A DNA stretch of 13,102 nucleotides from an uncultured Collinsella sp. (GCA_902496645.1 CABVBR010000049.1:1-13102), one strand, 5' to 3'. Numbered from the stretch's first letter, positions 7,071 through 13,043 are shown. The notes: a model not told the origin generated them from the letters alone. A program made the numbers and translations.

Positions 7071-7247
7071 CTGTGTGTAACCAGGGGAGTATTCTGGCTG
7101 GACAAAATGCCTGCTTAATAGGGTTGTCAGGTAGTCCAGGCGAAATACAAGGCTGGGGAGCACGTCGTGTAAGTAGTGGTCCTCTAGGGGCGTACGCTCG
7201 GTGGTGTACGCATTGTCCCAAGACCACGCGAGAGTTGGGATCATATC
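7071..7247 (+). promoter_or_regulatory. Structured 5' leader of rplC
   Basis: Two clear stem-loops fit into this leader. The first pairs CTGGAC (7098-7103) with GTCCAG (7134-7139), with CCTG (7110-7113) and CAGG (7128-7131) inside it. The second pairs GTGGTC (7176-7181) with GACCAC (7222-7227), then GGG (7187-7189) with CCC (7217-7219), then GCGTAC (7190-7195) with GTACGC (7206-7211), leaving a 10-nt loop. It ends 10 nt before the putative ribosome binding site GGGA (7237-7240). This is a candidate ribosomal-protein-binding control RNA; no known family was recognised. Confidence 0.45.
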
Positions 7248-7868
7248 TTGATCAGCATGATTCTCGGCCGCAAGATTGGCATGACCCAGGTTTGGGACGA
7301 GGACGACAACGTCGTTCCCGTCACGGTCATCCAGGCTGGCCCCTGCGCTGTCTCGCAGGTTAAAACTCAGGCAACCGACGGCTATGACGCCGTCCAGATC
7401 GGTTTCGGCGACATCAAGGCCAAGAACGTGAACAAGCCCATGGCTGGTCACTTCGCCAAGGCTGGCGTCGAGCCTGTCCGCTTCCTTCGTGAGGTCCGCG
7501 TCGAGAACGGCGAGGAGCACAAGGTCGGCGAGGTCGTCACCGTCGCTGATTTCGCTGATGTCGAGAAGGTCGACGTCATCGGTACCTCCAAGGGTAAGGG
7601 CTTCCAGGGTCGCATCAAGCGCTGGGGTCAGCGCCGCGGTCCTATGACGCATGGTTCTCACTTCCAGCGTCACCCCGGTTCTATCGGTCAGTGCGCCTAT
7701 CCTGCGCGCGTCCTCAAGGGCGTCAAGATGGCCGGTCACATGGGTAACGAGCGCGTTACCGTCAAGAACCTTTCCGTTGTCCGCATCGATGCCGAGCAGA
7801 ACCTCATCTTGGTCAAGGGCGCTGTCCCGGGTGCCAAGAATGGTCTCGTCGCCATCCGTATGGCCTAA
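7248..7868 (+). CDS. rplC: 50S ribosomal protein L3
   Basis: L3 is an early-assembling protein of the large subunit whose long loop reaches toward the peptidyl transferase centre. The 206-residue product shows ILGRKIGMTQVWDE at the start, VTVIQAGPCAVSQVKT, and the loop signature RGPMTHGSHFQRHPGSIG. All are typical, as is the length. Two starts are possible: TTG at 7248 and ATG at 7257. GTTGGGA at 7234-7240 is 7 nt from the TTG and too far from the ATG, so TTG is preferred. It would give MISMILGRK. The gene is first in the cluster: no rpsJ precedes it, unlike the usual S10 operon. rplD follows after 46 nt. Confidence 0.95.
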   Translation: MISMILGRKIGMTQVWDEDDNVVPVTVIQAGPCAVSQVKTQATDGYDAVQIGFGDIKAKNVNKPMAGHFAKAGVEPVRFLREVRVENGEEHKVGEVVTVADFADVEKVDVIGTSKGKGFQGRIKRWGQRRGPMTHGSHFQRHPGSIGQCAYPARVLKGVKMAGHMGNERVTVKNLSVVRIDAEQNLILVKGAVPGAKNGLVAIRMA

Positions 7869-7914
7869 GGGCCCAGCCCATTTAGCCCAGCGTCATACCA
7901 AGGAGAACACTTAA

Positions 7915-8541
7915 ATGGCAAAGTTTGAAGTAAAGAACAGCGAGGGCAAGAAGGTCGCCGAGGCCGAGCTCGCCGCTGAGGTGTACGGCATCGAGCCGAA
8001 CATCCACGTTATGCACCACATCGTCAAGTGCCAGATGGCCTCTTGGCGTCAGGGCACCCAGTCCGCTAAGGGCCGCTCTGAGGTTTCCGGTGGCGGCAAG
8101 AAGCCTTGGCGTCAGAAGGGCACCGGCCGTGCCCGCCAGGGTTCCATCCGTGCTGCCCAGTGGCGTCACGGTGGCGTCGTCTTCGCCCCCAAGCCCCGTT
8201 CTTACGCTAAGCGTATGAACAACAAGGAGGTCAAGCTGGCTATGCGCTCCGCGCTGTCCGCCAAGCTGGCCGATGGCGAGCTCGTGCTCGTCGACGACTA
8301 CGGCTTCGAGAAGCCTTCCACCAAGGCTGCCGTCGCCATGCTCAAGGCTCTCGGCCTTGAGGGCAAGCGTCTGACCATCATCGTTCGCGATGAGGACGTC
8401 AACGCCTACCTGTCGTTCCGCAACATTCCCAAGACGTTCATCATCACCGCTGACGAGGCCAACACCTACGATCTCGTTAACAACAACGCTGTGCTGATGC
8501 CCGCCGACATCGCCGCTCACTTCGGGGAGGTGCTTGCATAA
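7915..8541 (+). CDS. rplD: 50S ribosomal protein L4
   Basis: L4 binds 23S rRNA near the exit tunnel and, in some bacteria, represses its own operon. The 208-residue protein has the conserved extended loop, from about residue 46 to 88, with RQGTQSAKGRSEVSGGGKKPW and GTGRARQGSIRAAQWRHGG, which lines the tunnel. The C-terminal globular part contains the usual LVLVDD and NAYLSFRNIPKT segments. AAGGAGA stands at 7899-7905 before the ATG. The stop is directly followed by the ATG of rplW (TAAATG), suggesting coupling. Codon use is strongly biased, as expected for a highly expressed gene. Confidence 0.96.
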   Translation: MAKFEVKNSEGKKVAEAELAAEVYGIEPNIHVMHHIVKCQMASWRQGTQSAKGRSEVSGGGKKPWRQKGTGRARQGSIRAAQWRHGGVVFAPKPRSYAKRMNNKEVKLAMRSALSAKLADGELVLVDDYGFEKPSTKAAVAMLKALGLEGKRLTIIVRDEDVNAYLSFRNIPKTFIITADEANTYDLVNNNAVLMPADIAAHFGEVLA

Positions 8542-8829
8542 ATGACCGCCCACGAGATCATCATCCGTCCGATCGTGTCCGAGCGTTCCTTCTCCGGCAT
8601 GGAGCTGAACAAGTACACGTTCGAGGTCGCCAAGGATGCTAACAAGTATCAGATCAAGGACGCTGTCGAGGAGATCTTCGGCGTCAAGGTCGTTCGCGTG
8701 AACACCCTGACGGTCAAGCCCAAGACCAAGCGCGTGCGCTATGTCGCCGGCAAGACCCGTTCTTGGAAGAAGGCCATCGTCACGCTGGCCGAGGGCGACA
8801 CCATCGAGGTCTTTGGCAACCAGGCCTAA
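8542..8829 (+). CDS. rplW: 50S ribosomal protein L23
   Basis: L23 sits at the exit of the nascent-chain tunnel and is the docking site for trigger factor and the signal recognition particle. The 95-residue product has the expected IIIRPIVSERSF start, YTFEVAKDANKYQIKDAVEEIFGVKVVRVNTL and the basic KPKTKRVRYVAGKTRSWKKAIVTL region. The ATG touches the rplD stop, and GGGGAGG (8524-8530) inside the end of rplD is its ribosome binding site. A 179-nt non-coding interval with a terminator-like hairpin follows, so the first transcription unit may end here. Confidence 0.96.
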   Translation: MTAHEIIIRPIVSERSFSGMELNKYTFEVAKDANKYQIKDAVEEIFGVKVVRVNTLTVKPKTKRVRYVAGKTRSWKKAIVTLAEGDTIEVFGNQA

Positions 8830-8847
8830 GACTCGCTGCTGTTGAGT

Positions 8848-8891
8848 GAGCTCATGCCTCCCAAATAGGGGAGGCGAGAGCTCAAGGTTTT
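8848..8891 (+). terminator. Terminator-like or attenuator hairpin between rplW and rplB
   Basis: GAGCTC (8848-8853) pairs with GAGCTC (8878-8883). After a 2x2 internal loop, GCCTCCC (8856-8862) pairs with GGGAGGC (8869-8875), loop AAATAG. Only four T residues follow, at 8888-8891 after AAGG, so termination may be partial. It lies 18 nt after the rplW stop and 12 nt before the promoter-like element. Confidence 0.5.
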
Positions 8892-8902
8892 GGGCGTATA
8901 AA

Positions 8903-8929
8903 ATGGACACGCCCGGAACCGTGTATACG
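8903..8929 (+). promoter_or_regulatory. Putative promoter element upstream of rplB (copy 2 of a 26-nt repeat)
   Basis: Bases 8903-8928 match 7038-7063 at 23 of 26 positions. The copy has TGGACA (8904-8909, five of six matches to a -35 consensus) and TATACG (8924-8929) with a 14-nt gap. It also contains the dyad ACACG (8907-8911) / CGTGT (8920-8924). A start site near 8935-8937 would place the 5' end exactly at the first stem of the rplB leader. Confidence 0.5.
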
Positions 8930-8935
8930 TCCGGT

Positions 8936-9008
8936 GTCATCGCACCCGAGGCAGAACCTCGAATCCCTGTCTGCGATGGCTAACGGATTCCTATTGAAAG
9001 GGATTGTA
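8936..9008 (+). promoter_or_regulatory. Structured rplB leader with a possible Shine-Dalgarno-sequestering pseudoknot
   Basis: Bases 8936-8944 pair with 8972-8980 (9 bp with one G-U). Inside this stem, CGAGG (8947-8951) pairs with CCTCG (8957-8961), loop CAGAA. The next loop bases AATCCC (8962-8967) can pair with GGGATT (9000-9005), which contains the GGGA of the rplB ribosome binding site (AAAGGGA 8997-9003). That pairing crosses the outer stem and forms a pseudoknot. AATCC can also pair with GGATT at 8985-8989, an alternative that would free the site. Confidence 0.45.
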
Positions 9009-9839
9009 ATGGCTGTAAAGCACCTTAAGCCGACCTCCGCTGGTAGGCGTTGGCAGACGATCTCCGATTTCTCCGAGATCACCTGCACCAAGCCCGAGAA
9101 GTCTCTTCTCGAGCCCCTGCCCAAGAAGGCCGGTCGTAACAACAACGGCCGCATCACCACCCGCCACCAGGGCGGCGGCGTGAAGCGTCGTTACCGCGTG
9201 ATCGACTTCAAGCGCAACAAGGACGGCGTGCCCGCCAAGGTTGCCACGATCGAGTACGATCCGAACCGTTCCGCTCGCATCGCTCTGCTGCACTACGCTG
9301 ACGGTGAGAAGCGCTACATCCTGGCCCCCAAGGGCCTCGAGGTCGGTCAGACCATCATGTCCGGTTCTGACGCCGACATCAAGCCGGGCAACGCTCTGCC
9401 CCTCGCCGACATTCCCGTCGGTACGCTCATCCACGCCGTCGAGTTCCAGCCGGGCAAGGGCGCTGCTATCGCCCGTTCCGCCGGTAACTCCTGCCAGCTG
9501 ATGGGTAAGGAGGGCAAGTACGCTATCGTTCGTATGCCTTCCTCCGAGATGCGCCGCATCCTCGTTACCTGCCGCGCCACCGTCGGTGAGGTCGGCAACG
9601 CCGATCACTCCAACATCGTCATCGGCAAGGCCGGCCGTAAGCGTCACATGAACGTGCGCCCGACCGTCCGCGGTACCGTCATGAACCCTGTCGACCACCC
9701 GCACGGCGGTGGCGAGGGCAAGAACCACACCTCTGGTCGTCCCTCTGTTACCCCCTGGGGTAAGCCGACGAAGGGCCTTCGTACGCGCAAGAAGAAGAAG
9801 GTCTCGAACCAGCACATCATTCGTCGCCGTAAGAAGTAA
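9009..9839 (+). CDS. rplB: 50S ribosomal protein L2
   Basis: L2 is a highly conserved large-subunit protein needed for subunit joining and peptidyl transferase activity. The 276-residue product has the family length, the MAVKHLKPTSAGRRWQT start, GRNNNGRITTRHQGGGVKRRYR, and the C-terminal NPVDHPHGGGEGK with the conserved histidine H230. The ATG at 9009 follows AAAGGGA by 5 nt and matches the family start. An in-frame ATG at 8976 would add eleven residues but lies inside the leader stem without a ribosome binding site. The gene is separated from rplW by a hairpin and its own promoter-like element. It is followed by rpsS after 32 nt. Confidence 0.97.
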   Translation: MAVKHLKPTSAGRRWQTISDFSEITCTKPEKSLLEPLPKKAGRNNNGRITTRHQGGGVKRRYRVIDFKRNKDGVPAKVATIEYDPNRSARIALLHYADGEKRYILAPKGLEVGQTIMSGSDADIKPGNALPLADIPVGTLIHAVEFQPGKGAAIARSAGNSCQLMGKEGKYAIVRMPSSEMRRILVTCRATVGEVGNADHSNIVIGKAGRKRHMNVRPTVRGTVMNPVDHPHGGGEGKNHTSGRPSVTPWGKPTKGLRTRKKKKVSNQHIIRRRKK

Positions 9840-9871
9840 TTTCGGATACCGAGTTTTAGGAGAAAGCACTT

Positions 9872-10132
9872 ATGAGCAGAAGTCTCAAAAAGGGCCCGTT
9901 CGTGGAGACTCGCCTTCTCTCGCGTATCACCGCGATGAACGAGGCTGGCAAGAAGGACGTCGTGAAGACCTGGTCCCGCGCGTCCACCATCTTCCCCGAG
10001 ATGGTTGGTCACACCATCGCCGTCCACGACGGCCGCAAGCATGTGCCCGTGTATGTTACCGAGTCCATGGTTGGTCACAAGCTCGGCGAGTTCGCGCCGA
10101 CTCGTACGTTCCGTGGCCACAAGGCCAAATAG
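9872..10132 (+). CDS. rpsS: 30S ribosomal protein S19
   Basis: S19 sits in the head of the small subunit next to S13 and contacts the A-site finger region of the large subunit. The 86-residue sequence begins MSRSLKKGPFVETRLL and contains TWSRASTIFPEMVGHTIAVHDGRKHVPVYV and the C-terminal GHKLGEFAPTRTFRGH, all standard for the family. TAGGAGA is centred about 10 nt before the ATG. rplV starts 14 nt after the stop. Nothing about length or key residues is unusual. Confidence 0.97.
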   Translation: MSRSLKKGPFVETRLLSRITAMNEAGKKDVVKTWSRASTIFPEMVGHTIAVHDGRKHVPVYVTESMVGHKLGEFAPTRTFRGHKAK

Positions 10133-10146
10133 GGGGTTAACCGTAA

Positions 10147-10518
10147 ATGGCAACTAAGTCTATTGAAACTGAGGCCACCGAGGTTCGCGCCGTCGCCAAG
10201 TACGTGCGTGTTTCCCCCAGCAAGGCCCGCCTGGTGGTCGATCTGATCCGCCGCAAGCCTGTCGCTCAGGCCTTCGACATCCTCCACTTCTGCGACCGCG
10301 CCGTCGCCGTGGATGTCGAGAAGGTTCTCCGTTCCGCCGTTGCGAACGCCGAGAACAACAACGGTCTGCGTGCCGACAACCTGGTTGTCGCCGCTGCCTA
10401 TGTTGACGAGGGTCCGACGCTTAAGCGCATCCGTCCCCGCGCCAAGGGTTCCGCTTCTCGCATTCTGAAGCGTACTTCCCACATCACCGTCGTCGTTGCT
10501 CCTCGAAAGGAGGCGTAA
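10147..10518 (+). CDS. rplV: 50S ribosomal protein L22
   Basis: L22 binds all domains of 23S rRNA, and its long hairpin lines the exit tunnel at the constriction opposite L4. The 123-residue product shows AVAKYVRVSPSKARLVVDLIRRK, the helix KVLRSAVANAENNNGL and the tunnel hairpin AYVDEGPTLKRIRPRAKGSA, then ISxITVVV-type ending (HITVVVAPRKEA). The N-terminus carries about a dozen extra residues (ATKSIETEATE) before the conserved core. GGGG at 10133-10136, right after the rpsS stop, is the probable ribosome binding site. AAAGGAGG for rpsC lies within the last codons. Confidence 0.96.
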   Translation: MATKSIETEATEVRAVAKYVRVSPSKARLVVDLIRRKPVAQAFDILHFCDRAVAVDVEKVLRSAVANAENNNGLRADNLVVAAAYVDEGPTLKRIRPRAKGSASRILKRTSHITVVVAPRKEA

Positions 10519-10524
10519 AGCTGT

Positions 10525-11235
10525 ATGGGTCAGAAAGTCTACCCCACCGGCTTCCGTCTTGGCATCACCGAGAACTGGCGCTCCCGCTGGTTCGCAGAGA
10601 AGGATTACGCTAAGACCCTCGGTAACGATCTCGAGATCCGCAAGTACCTCGAGAAGCGTCTTTCCCGCGCAGCTGTCTCCCGCGTCGAGATCGAGCGCGC
10701 TGGCGACAAGGTGAAGGTCATCATCCTCACCGCTCGCCCCGGCGTTGTCATCGGTAAGAAGGGTGCCGAGATCGATACCCTCCGCACCGAGCTCGAGAAG
10801 GTCGCTGGCGTCTCCAAGGGCCAGCTCTCCGTCGACGTTGTCGAGATCAAGCGCCCCGAGCTCGACGCTAACCTCGTTGCTCAGTCTATCGCCGAGCAGC
10901 TCGAGGGCCGCGTTGCCTTCCGTCGCGCTATGCGCAAGGCTGTCCAGTCCGCCCGCAAGGCCGGCGCTAAGGGCATCCGTATCCAGTGCTCCGGTCGTCT
11001 CGGCGGTGCCGAGATGGGCCGTCGTGAGTGGTACCGTGAGGGTCGCGTGCCTCTGCACACCCTCCGTGCCAAGATCGACTACGGCACGGCTGTCGCCAGC
11101 ACCACCATGGGCGCTTGCGGCGTGAAGGTCTGGATCTACCTGGGCGAGAAGCTCCCGGGCCAGCCTGTTCCCAACCCTGCACTCGAGGGCTCTTCCCGTC
11201 CTCGTCGTCGTAACTCCGAGAGGAGGGGTCAGTAG
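10525..11235 (+). CDS. rpsC: 30S ribosomal protein S3
   Basis: S3 forms part of the mRNA entry channel and helicase of the small subunit. The 236-residue product starts MGQKVYPTGFRLGI, as the family does. It contains a type II KH domain with the GKKG loop at residues 77-80 (VVIGKKGAEID) and ends in the S3 C-domain with GIRIQCSGRLGGAEMGRREWYREGRVPLHTLRAKIDYG split over 160-200. A basic tail (SSRPRRRNSERRGQ) follows, as in many actinobacterial S3 proteins. AAAGGAGG at 10506-10513 provides the ribosome binding site. The last base of its TAG stop is the first base of the rplP GTG. Confidence 0.96.
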   Translation: MGQKVYPTGFRLGITENWRSRWFAEKDYAKTLGNDLEIRKYLEKRLSRAAVSRVEIERAGDKVKVIILTARPGVVIGKKGAEIDTLRTELEKVAGVSKGQLSVDVVEIKRPELDANLVAQSIAEQLEGRVAFRRAMRKAVQSARKAGAKGIRIQCSGRLGGAEMGRREWYREGRVPLHTLRAKIDYGTAVASTTMGACGVKVWIYLGEKLPGQPVPNPALEGSSRPRRRNSERRGQ

Positions 11236-11738
11236 TGCTTGCCCCTAAGCGTATTCTTCACCGCAAGGTGCAGCGTGGCTCCATGAAGGGCCAGGCCAAG
11301 GGTAATACCGAGCTGCATTTCGGCGAGTTTGGTATCCAGGCTCTCGAGGCCCATTGGATCACCAACCGTCAGATCGAGGCCGCTCGTATTGCCATGACCC
11401 GCTACATGAAGCGTGGCGGTCGTGTCTACATCACGATCTTCCCCGATAAGCCCATCACCAAGAAGCCTGCCGAGACTCGCATGGGTTCTGGCAAGGGTAA
11501 CCCCGAGGAGTGGGTGGCCGTCGTCAAGCCCGGCCGCATCATGTTCGAGGTCAAGGGCGTGCCCGAGGAGGTCGCTCGCGAGGCTCTGCGTCTTGCACAG
11601 CACAAGCTTCCCATCAAGACCAAGATTGTTGCTGCTAAGAACGCTGAGCAGCGCATCGAGAAGGAGATGGCTGAGGAGGCCGCTCTCGAGGCCAAGTGGG
11701 CTGCTGAGGACGCCGCCGCCGCCAAGGAGGAGAACTAA
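11235..11738 (+). CDS. rplP: 50S ribosomal protein L16 with an extended acidic C-terminus
   Basis: L16 organises the A-site tRNA region of the large subunit. The core is standard: MLAPKRILHRKVQRGSMKG, then GEFGIQALEAHWITNRQIEAARIAMTR, RGGRVYITIFPDKPITKKPAETRMGSGKG and HKLPIKTKIV. It starts at a GTG overlapping the rpsC stop by one base (TAGTG), with AGGAGGGG 6 nt upstream. The oddity is the length: 167 residues against about 137-140 normally. After residue 132 there is an Ala/Glu-rich tail (EQRIEKEMAEEAALEAKW and onward, ten acidic against five basic residues) predicted to be helical. The stop overlaps the rpmC start by one base (TAATG). Identity is certain; the role of the tail is unknown. 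Confidence 0.96.
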   Translation: MLAPKRILHRKVQRGSMKGQAKGNTELHFGEFGIQALEAHWITNRQIEAARIAMTRYMKRGGRVYITIFPDKPITKKPAETRMGSGKGNPEEWVAVVKPGRIMFEVKGVPEEVAREALRLAQHKLPIKTKIVAAKNAEQRIEKEMAEEAALEAKWAAEDAAAAKEEN

Positions 11739-11953
11739 TGAAGCCCGCAGAGATTCGTGAGCTCTCGGACGCTCAGCTCGTTGAGAAGCTGAAGGAAATG
11801 CGCGCCGAGCTCTTTAACCTTCGTTTCCAGATGGCCACCAGCCAGCTGGACAACACCGCTCGCGTCAACACCGTGAAGAAGGACATCGCTCGCGTCCTCA
11901 CGGAGCAGCGCGCTCGCGAGATCGCAGCGGAGAAGTCCGCTGTCGCCGAGTAG
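11738..11953 (+). CDS. rpmC: 50S ribosomal protein L29
   Basis: L29 is a small two-helix protein beside L23 at the tunnel exit. The 71-residue product has MKPAEIRELSDAQLVEKLKEMRAELFNLRFQ and ARVNTVKKDIARVLTEQRARE, the normal signature, with a short Ala/Glu-rich tail. It overlaps rplP by one base in TAATG, and AAGGAGGAG just inside the rplP end supplies the ribosome binding site. rpsQ follows after 16 nt. The only modest feature is the tail EIAAEKSAVAE, similar in composition to the L16 tail encoded next to it. Confidence 0.95.
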   Translation: MKPAEIRELSDAQLVEKLKEMRAELFNLRFQMATSQLDNTARVNTVKKDIARVLTEQRAREIAAEKSAVAE

Positions 11954-11969
11954 GACCTAAGGAGAGAAC

Positions 11970-12230
11970 ATGACTGATTCGCGTAACTCGCGTAAGGTCC
12001 GTACGGGTGTCGTTACCTCCGTCTCCGGTGCCAAGACCATTGTTGTCACCATCACCGAGCGCAAGCGTCACCCCAAGTACGGCAAGATGATGACCAGCTC
12101 CAAGAAGCTGCACGCTCACGACGAGGAGTGCACGGCTGGCGTGGGCGACACCGTCCGCGTTATGGAGACCCGTCCTATGTCCAAGATGAAGCGTTGGCGC
12201 CTCATCGAGGTCGTCGAGCGCGCTAAATAA
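11970..12230 (+). CDS. rpsQ: 30S ribosomal protein S17
   Basis: S17 is a primary 16S rRNA-binding protein of the small subunit body with an OB fold. The 86-residue product contains RKVRTGVVTSVSGAKTIVVTITERKRHPKYGKMM, then KLHAHDEECTAGVGDTVRVMETRPMSKMKRWRL. This is the complete family pattern, including the final SKxKRWRL motif. AAGGAGA stands at 11958-11964, 5 nt before the ATG. It is the last gene of the S10-type part of the cluster. A 118-nt gap with foldable sequence separates it from rplN. Confidence 0.96.
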   Translation: MTDSRNSRKVRTGVVTSVSGAKTIVVTITERKRHPKYGKMMTSSKKLHAHDEECTAGVGDTVRVMETRPMSKMKRWRLIEVVERAK

Positions 12231-12242
12231 GCAGTCGCTCTT

Positions 12243-12348
12243 ACGACTTGTACGTTTCCGAAGATGTGCGTATGCCTGGCTTGCATACCACGGGTCGTCT
12301 AAAGGCTGCGCACCTCTCTTCGGTTCTTAGTTCGGAGGAACATCTACC
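12243..12348 (+). promoter_or_regulatory. Structured intergenic leader of rplN
   Basis: GTATGC (12270-12275) pairs with GCATAC (12283-12288), extended by GTG (12266-12268) with CAC (12289-12291). CCGAAG (12258-12263) can pair with CTTCGG (12318-12323) around that hairpin, or its first five bases can pair with TTCGG (12331-12335), which runs into the ribosome binding site GGAGGA (12334-12339). ACGAC (12243-12247) and GTCGT (12294-12298) are complementary too. No convincing promoter was found; TTGTAC at 12248-12253 with TATGCC 17 nt later is weak. Confidence 0.4.
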
Positions 12349-12717
12349 ATGATTCAGATGCAAACCATGCTGAACGTCGCCGACAACTCCGGCGCTCGCA
12401 AGATTCGCTGCATCAAGGTGCTTGGCGGTTCCAAGCGTCGTTATGCAGGCATCGGCGATGTGTTCATCGGTGCTGTCCAGGAGGCTACCCCTGGCGCCAA
12501 CGTCAAGAAGAAGGACGTTGTCCGTTGCGTCGTCGTTCGCACCGTTAAGGAGATCCGCCGCAAGGATGGCTCCTACATTCGCTTTGATGAGAACGCCTGC
12601 GTTGTCATCAACAACGATGGTTCGCCCGTCGGCACCCGTATCTTCGGGCCCGTCGCTCGCGAGCTTCGTGACAAGAAGTACATGAAGATCGTCTCGCTCG
12701 CTCCCGAGACCCTGTAG
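12349..12717 (+). CDS. rplN: 50S ribosomal protein L14
   Basis: L14 binds 23S rRNA at the subunit interface and contributes to bridges with 16S rRNA; RsfS binds it to silence ribosomes. The 122-residue product is standard: MIQMQTMLNVADNSGARKIRCIKVLGG, then VRCVVVRTVKEIRRKDGSYIRFDENACVVINNDGSPVGTRIFGPVARELR and the terminal SLAPETL-type ending. GGAGGA at 12334-12339 is 9 nt before the ATG. An in-frame ATG at 12358 exists but the upstream one matches the family start. It is the first gene of the spc-type part and lies 13 nt before rplX. Confidence 0.97.
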   Translation: MIQMQTMLNVADNSGARKIRCIKVLGGSKRRYAGIGDVFIGAVQEATPGANVKKKDVVRCVVVRTVKEIRRKDGSYIRFDENACVVINNDGSPVGTRIFGPVARELRDKKYMKIVSLAPETL

Positions 12718-12730
12718 TTAGGGGAGATAT

Positions 12731-13036
12731 ATGTATATCAAGAAGGGCGATAAGGTCCAGGTTCTCTCTGGTAAGGATCGCGGCAAGCAGGGCGTTGTCC
12801 TGCGTGCTCTCCCCGCCGAGAACAAGGTCGTTGTCGAGGGCGTTTCGGTCGTCAAGAAGGCCGTCAAGCCCAACGCTGCCAACCAGCAGGGCGGCATCGT
12901 TTCGCAGGAGGCTCCCATCGACGCCTCCAACGTCAATCTCGTTTGCCCCGAGTGCGGTAAGGTTACCCGCGTCGGTCACGAGAAGGACGGCAAGAACAAG
13001 CTGCGCGTCTGCAAGAAGTGCGGCCACAAGTTCTAA
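12731..13036 (+). CDS. rplX: 50S ribosomal protein L24 (zinc-ribbon form)
   Basis: L24 is one of the two assembly-initiating proteins of the large subunit. The 101-residue product has the KOW domain at the start (IKKGDKVQVLSGKDRGKQGVVLRALP), the conserved EGVSVVKKAVKPN segment and a C-terminal four-cysteine unit (C72, C75, C94, C97: CPECGK and CKKCG). That is the cysteine-containing variant able to bind zinc; many L24 proteins lack these cysteines. GGGGAGA at 12721-12727 precedes the ATG. Its stop is followed only by a terminator, where rplE, rpsN and rpsH would normally continue the operon. Confidence 0.96.
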   Translation: MYIKKGDKVQVLSGKDRGKQGVVLRALPAENKVVVEGVSVVKKAVKPNAANQQGGIVSQEAPIDASNVNLVCPECGKVTRVGHEKDGKNKLRVCKKCGHKF

Positions 13037-13043
13037 GCTGCCC

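Larger units (their letters stand above)
6800..7247 (+). other. Gene-free region before the ribosomal protein cluster
   Basis: No credible protein or known RNA gene was found in these 448 bases on either strand; in particular there is no rpsJ. The region holds a weak 5-bp hairpin (AGACA 6820-6824 with TGTCT 6834-6838), the large nested inverted repeat at 6844-6980, a putative promoter element around 7038-7064, and a structured leader up to the rplC start. Bases 6981-7037 are unremarkable apart from being somewhat A/T-rich. Confidence 0.8.

Noticed and set aside
7073..7363. Open frame starting with GTG upstream of rplC, considered as rpsJ or a leader peptide
   Set aside because: The translation has no S10 motifs, it runs out of frame into rplC, and the region folds as a leader instead.
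8848..8891. A full-strength terminator between rplW and rplB
   Set aside because: The hairpin is good but the T-run is short and displaced by four bases, so it is recorded only as terminator-like.
7882..9869. Long minus-strand open frames opposite rplD, rplW and rplB
   Set aside because: They arise from the strong codon bias of ribosomal genes; the products are Leu/Asp/Gly-rich without motifs.
10075..11058. Minus-strand open frame opposite rplV and rpsC
   Set aside because: Same codon-bias artefact; no ribosome binding site or family match.
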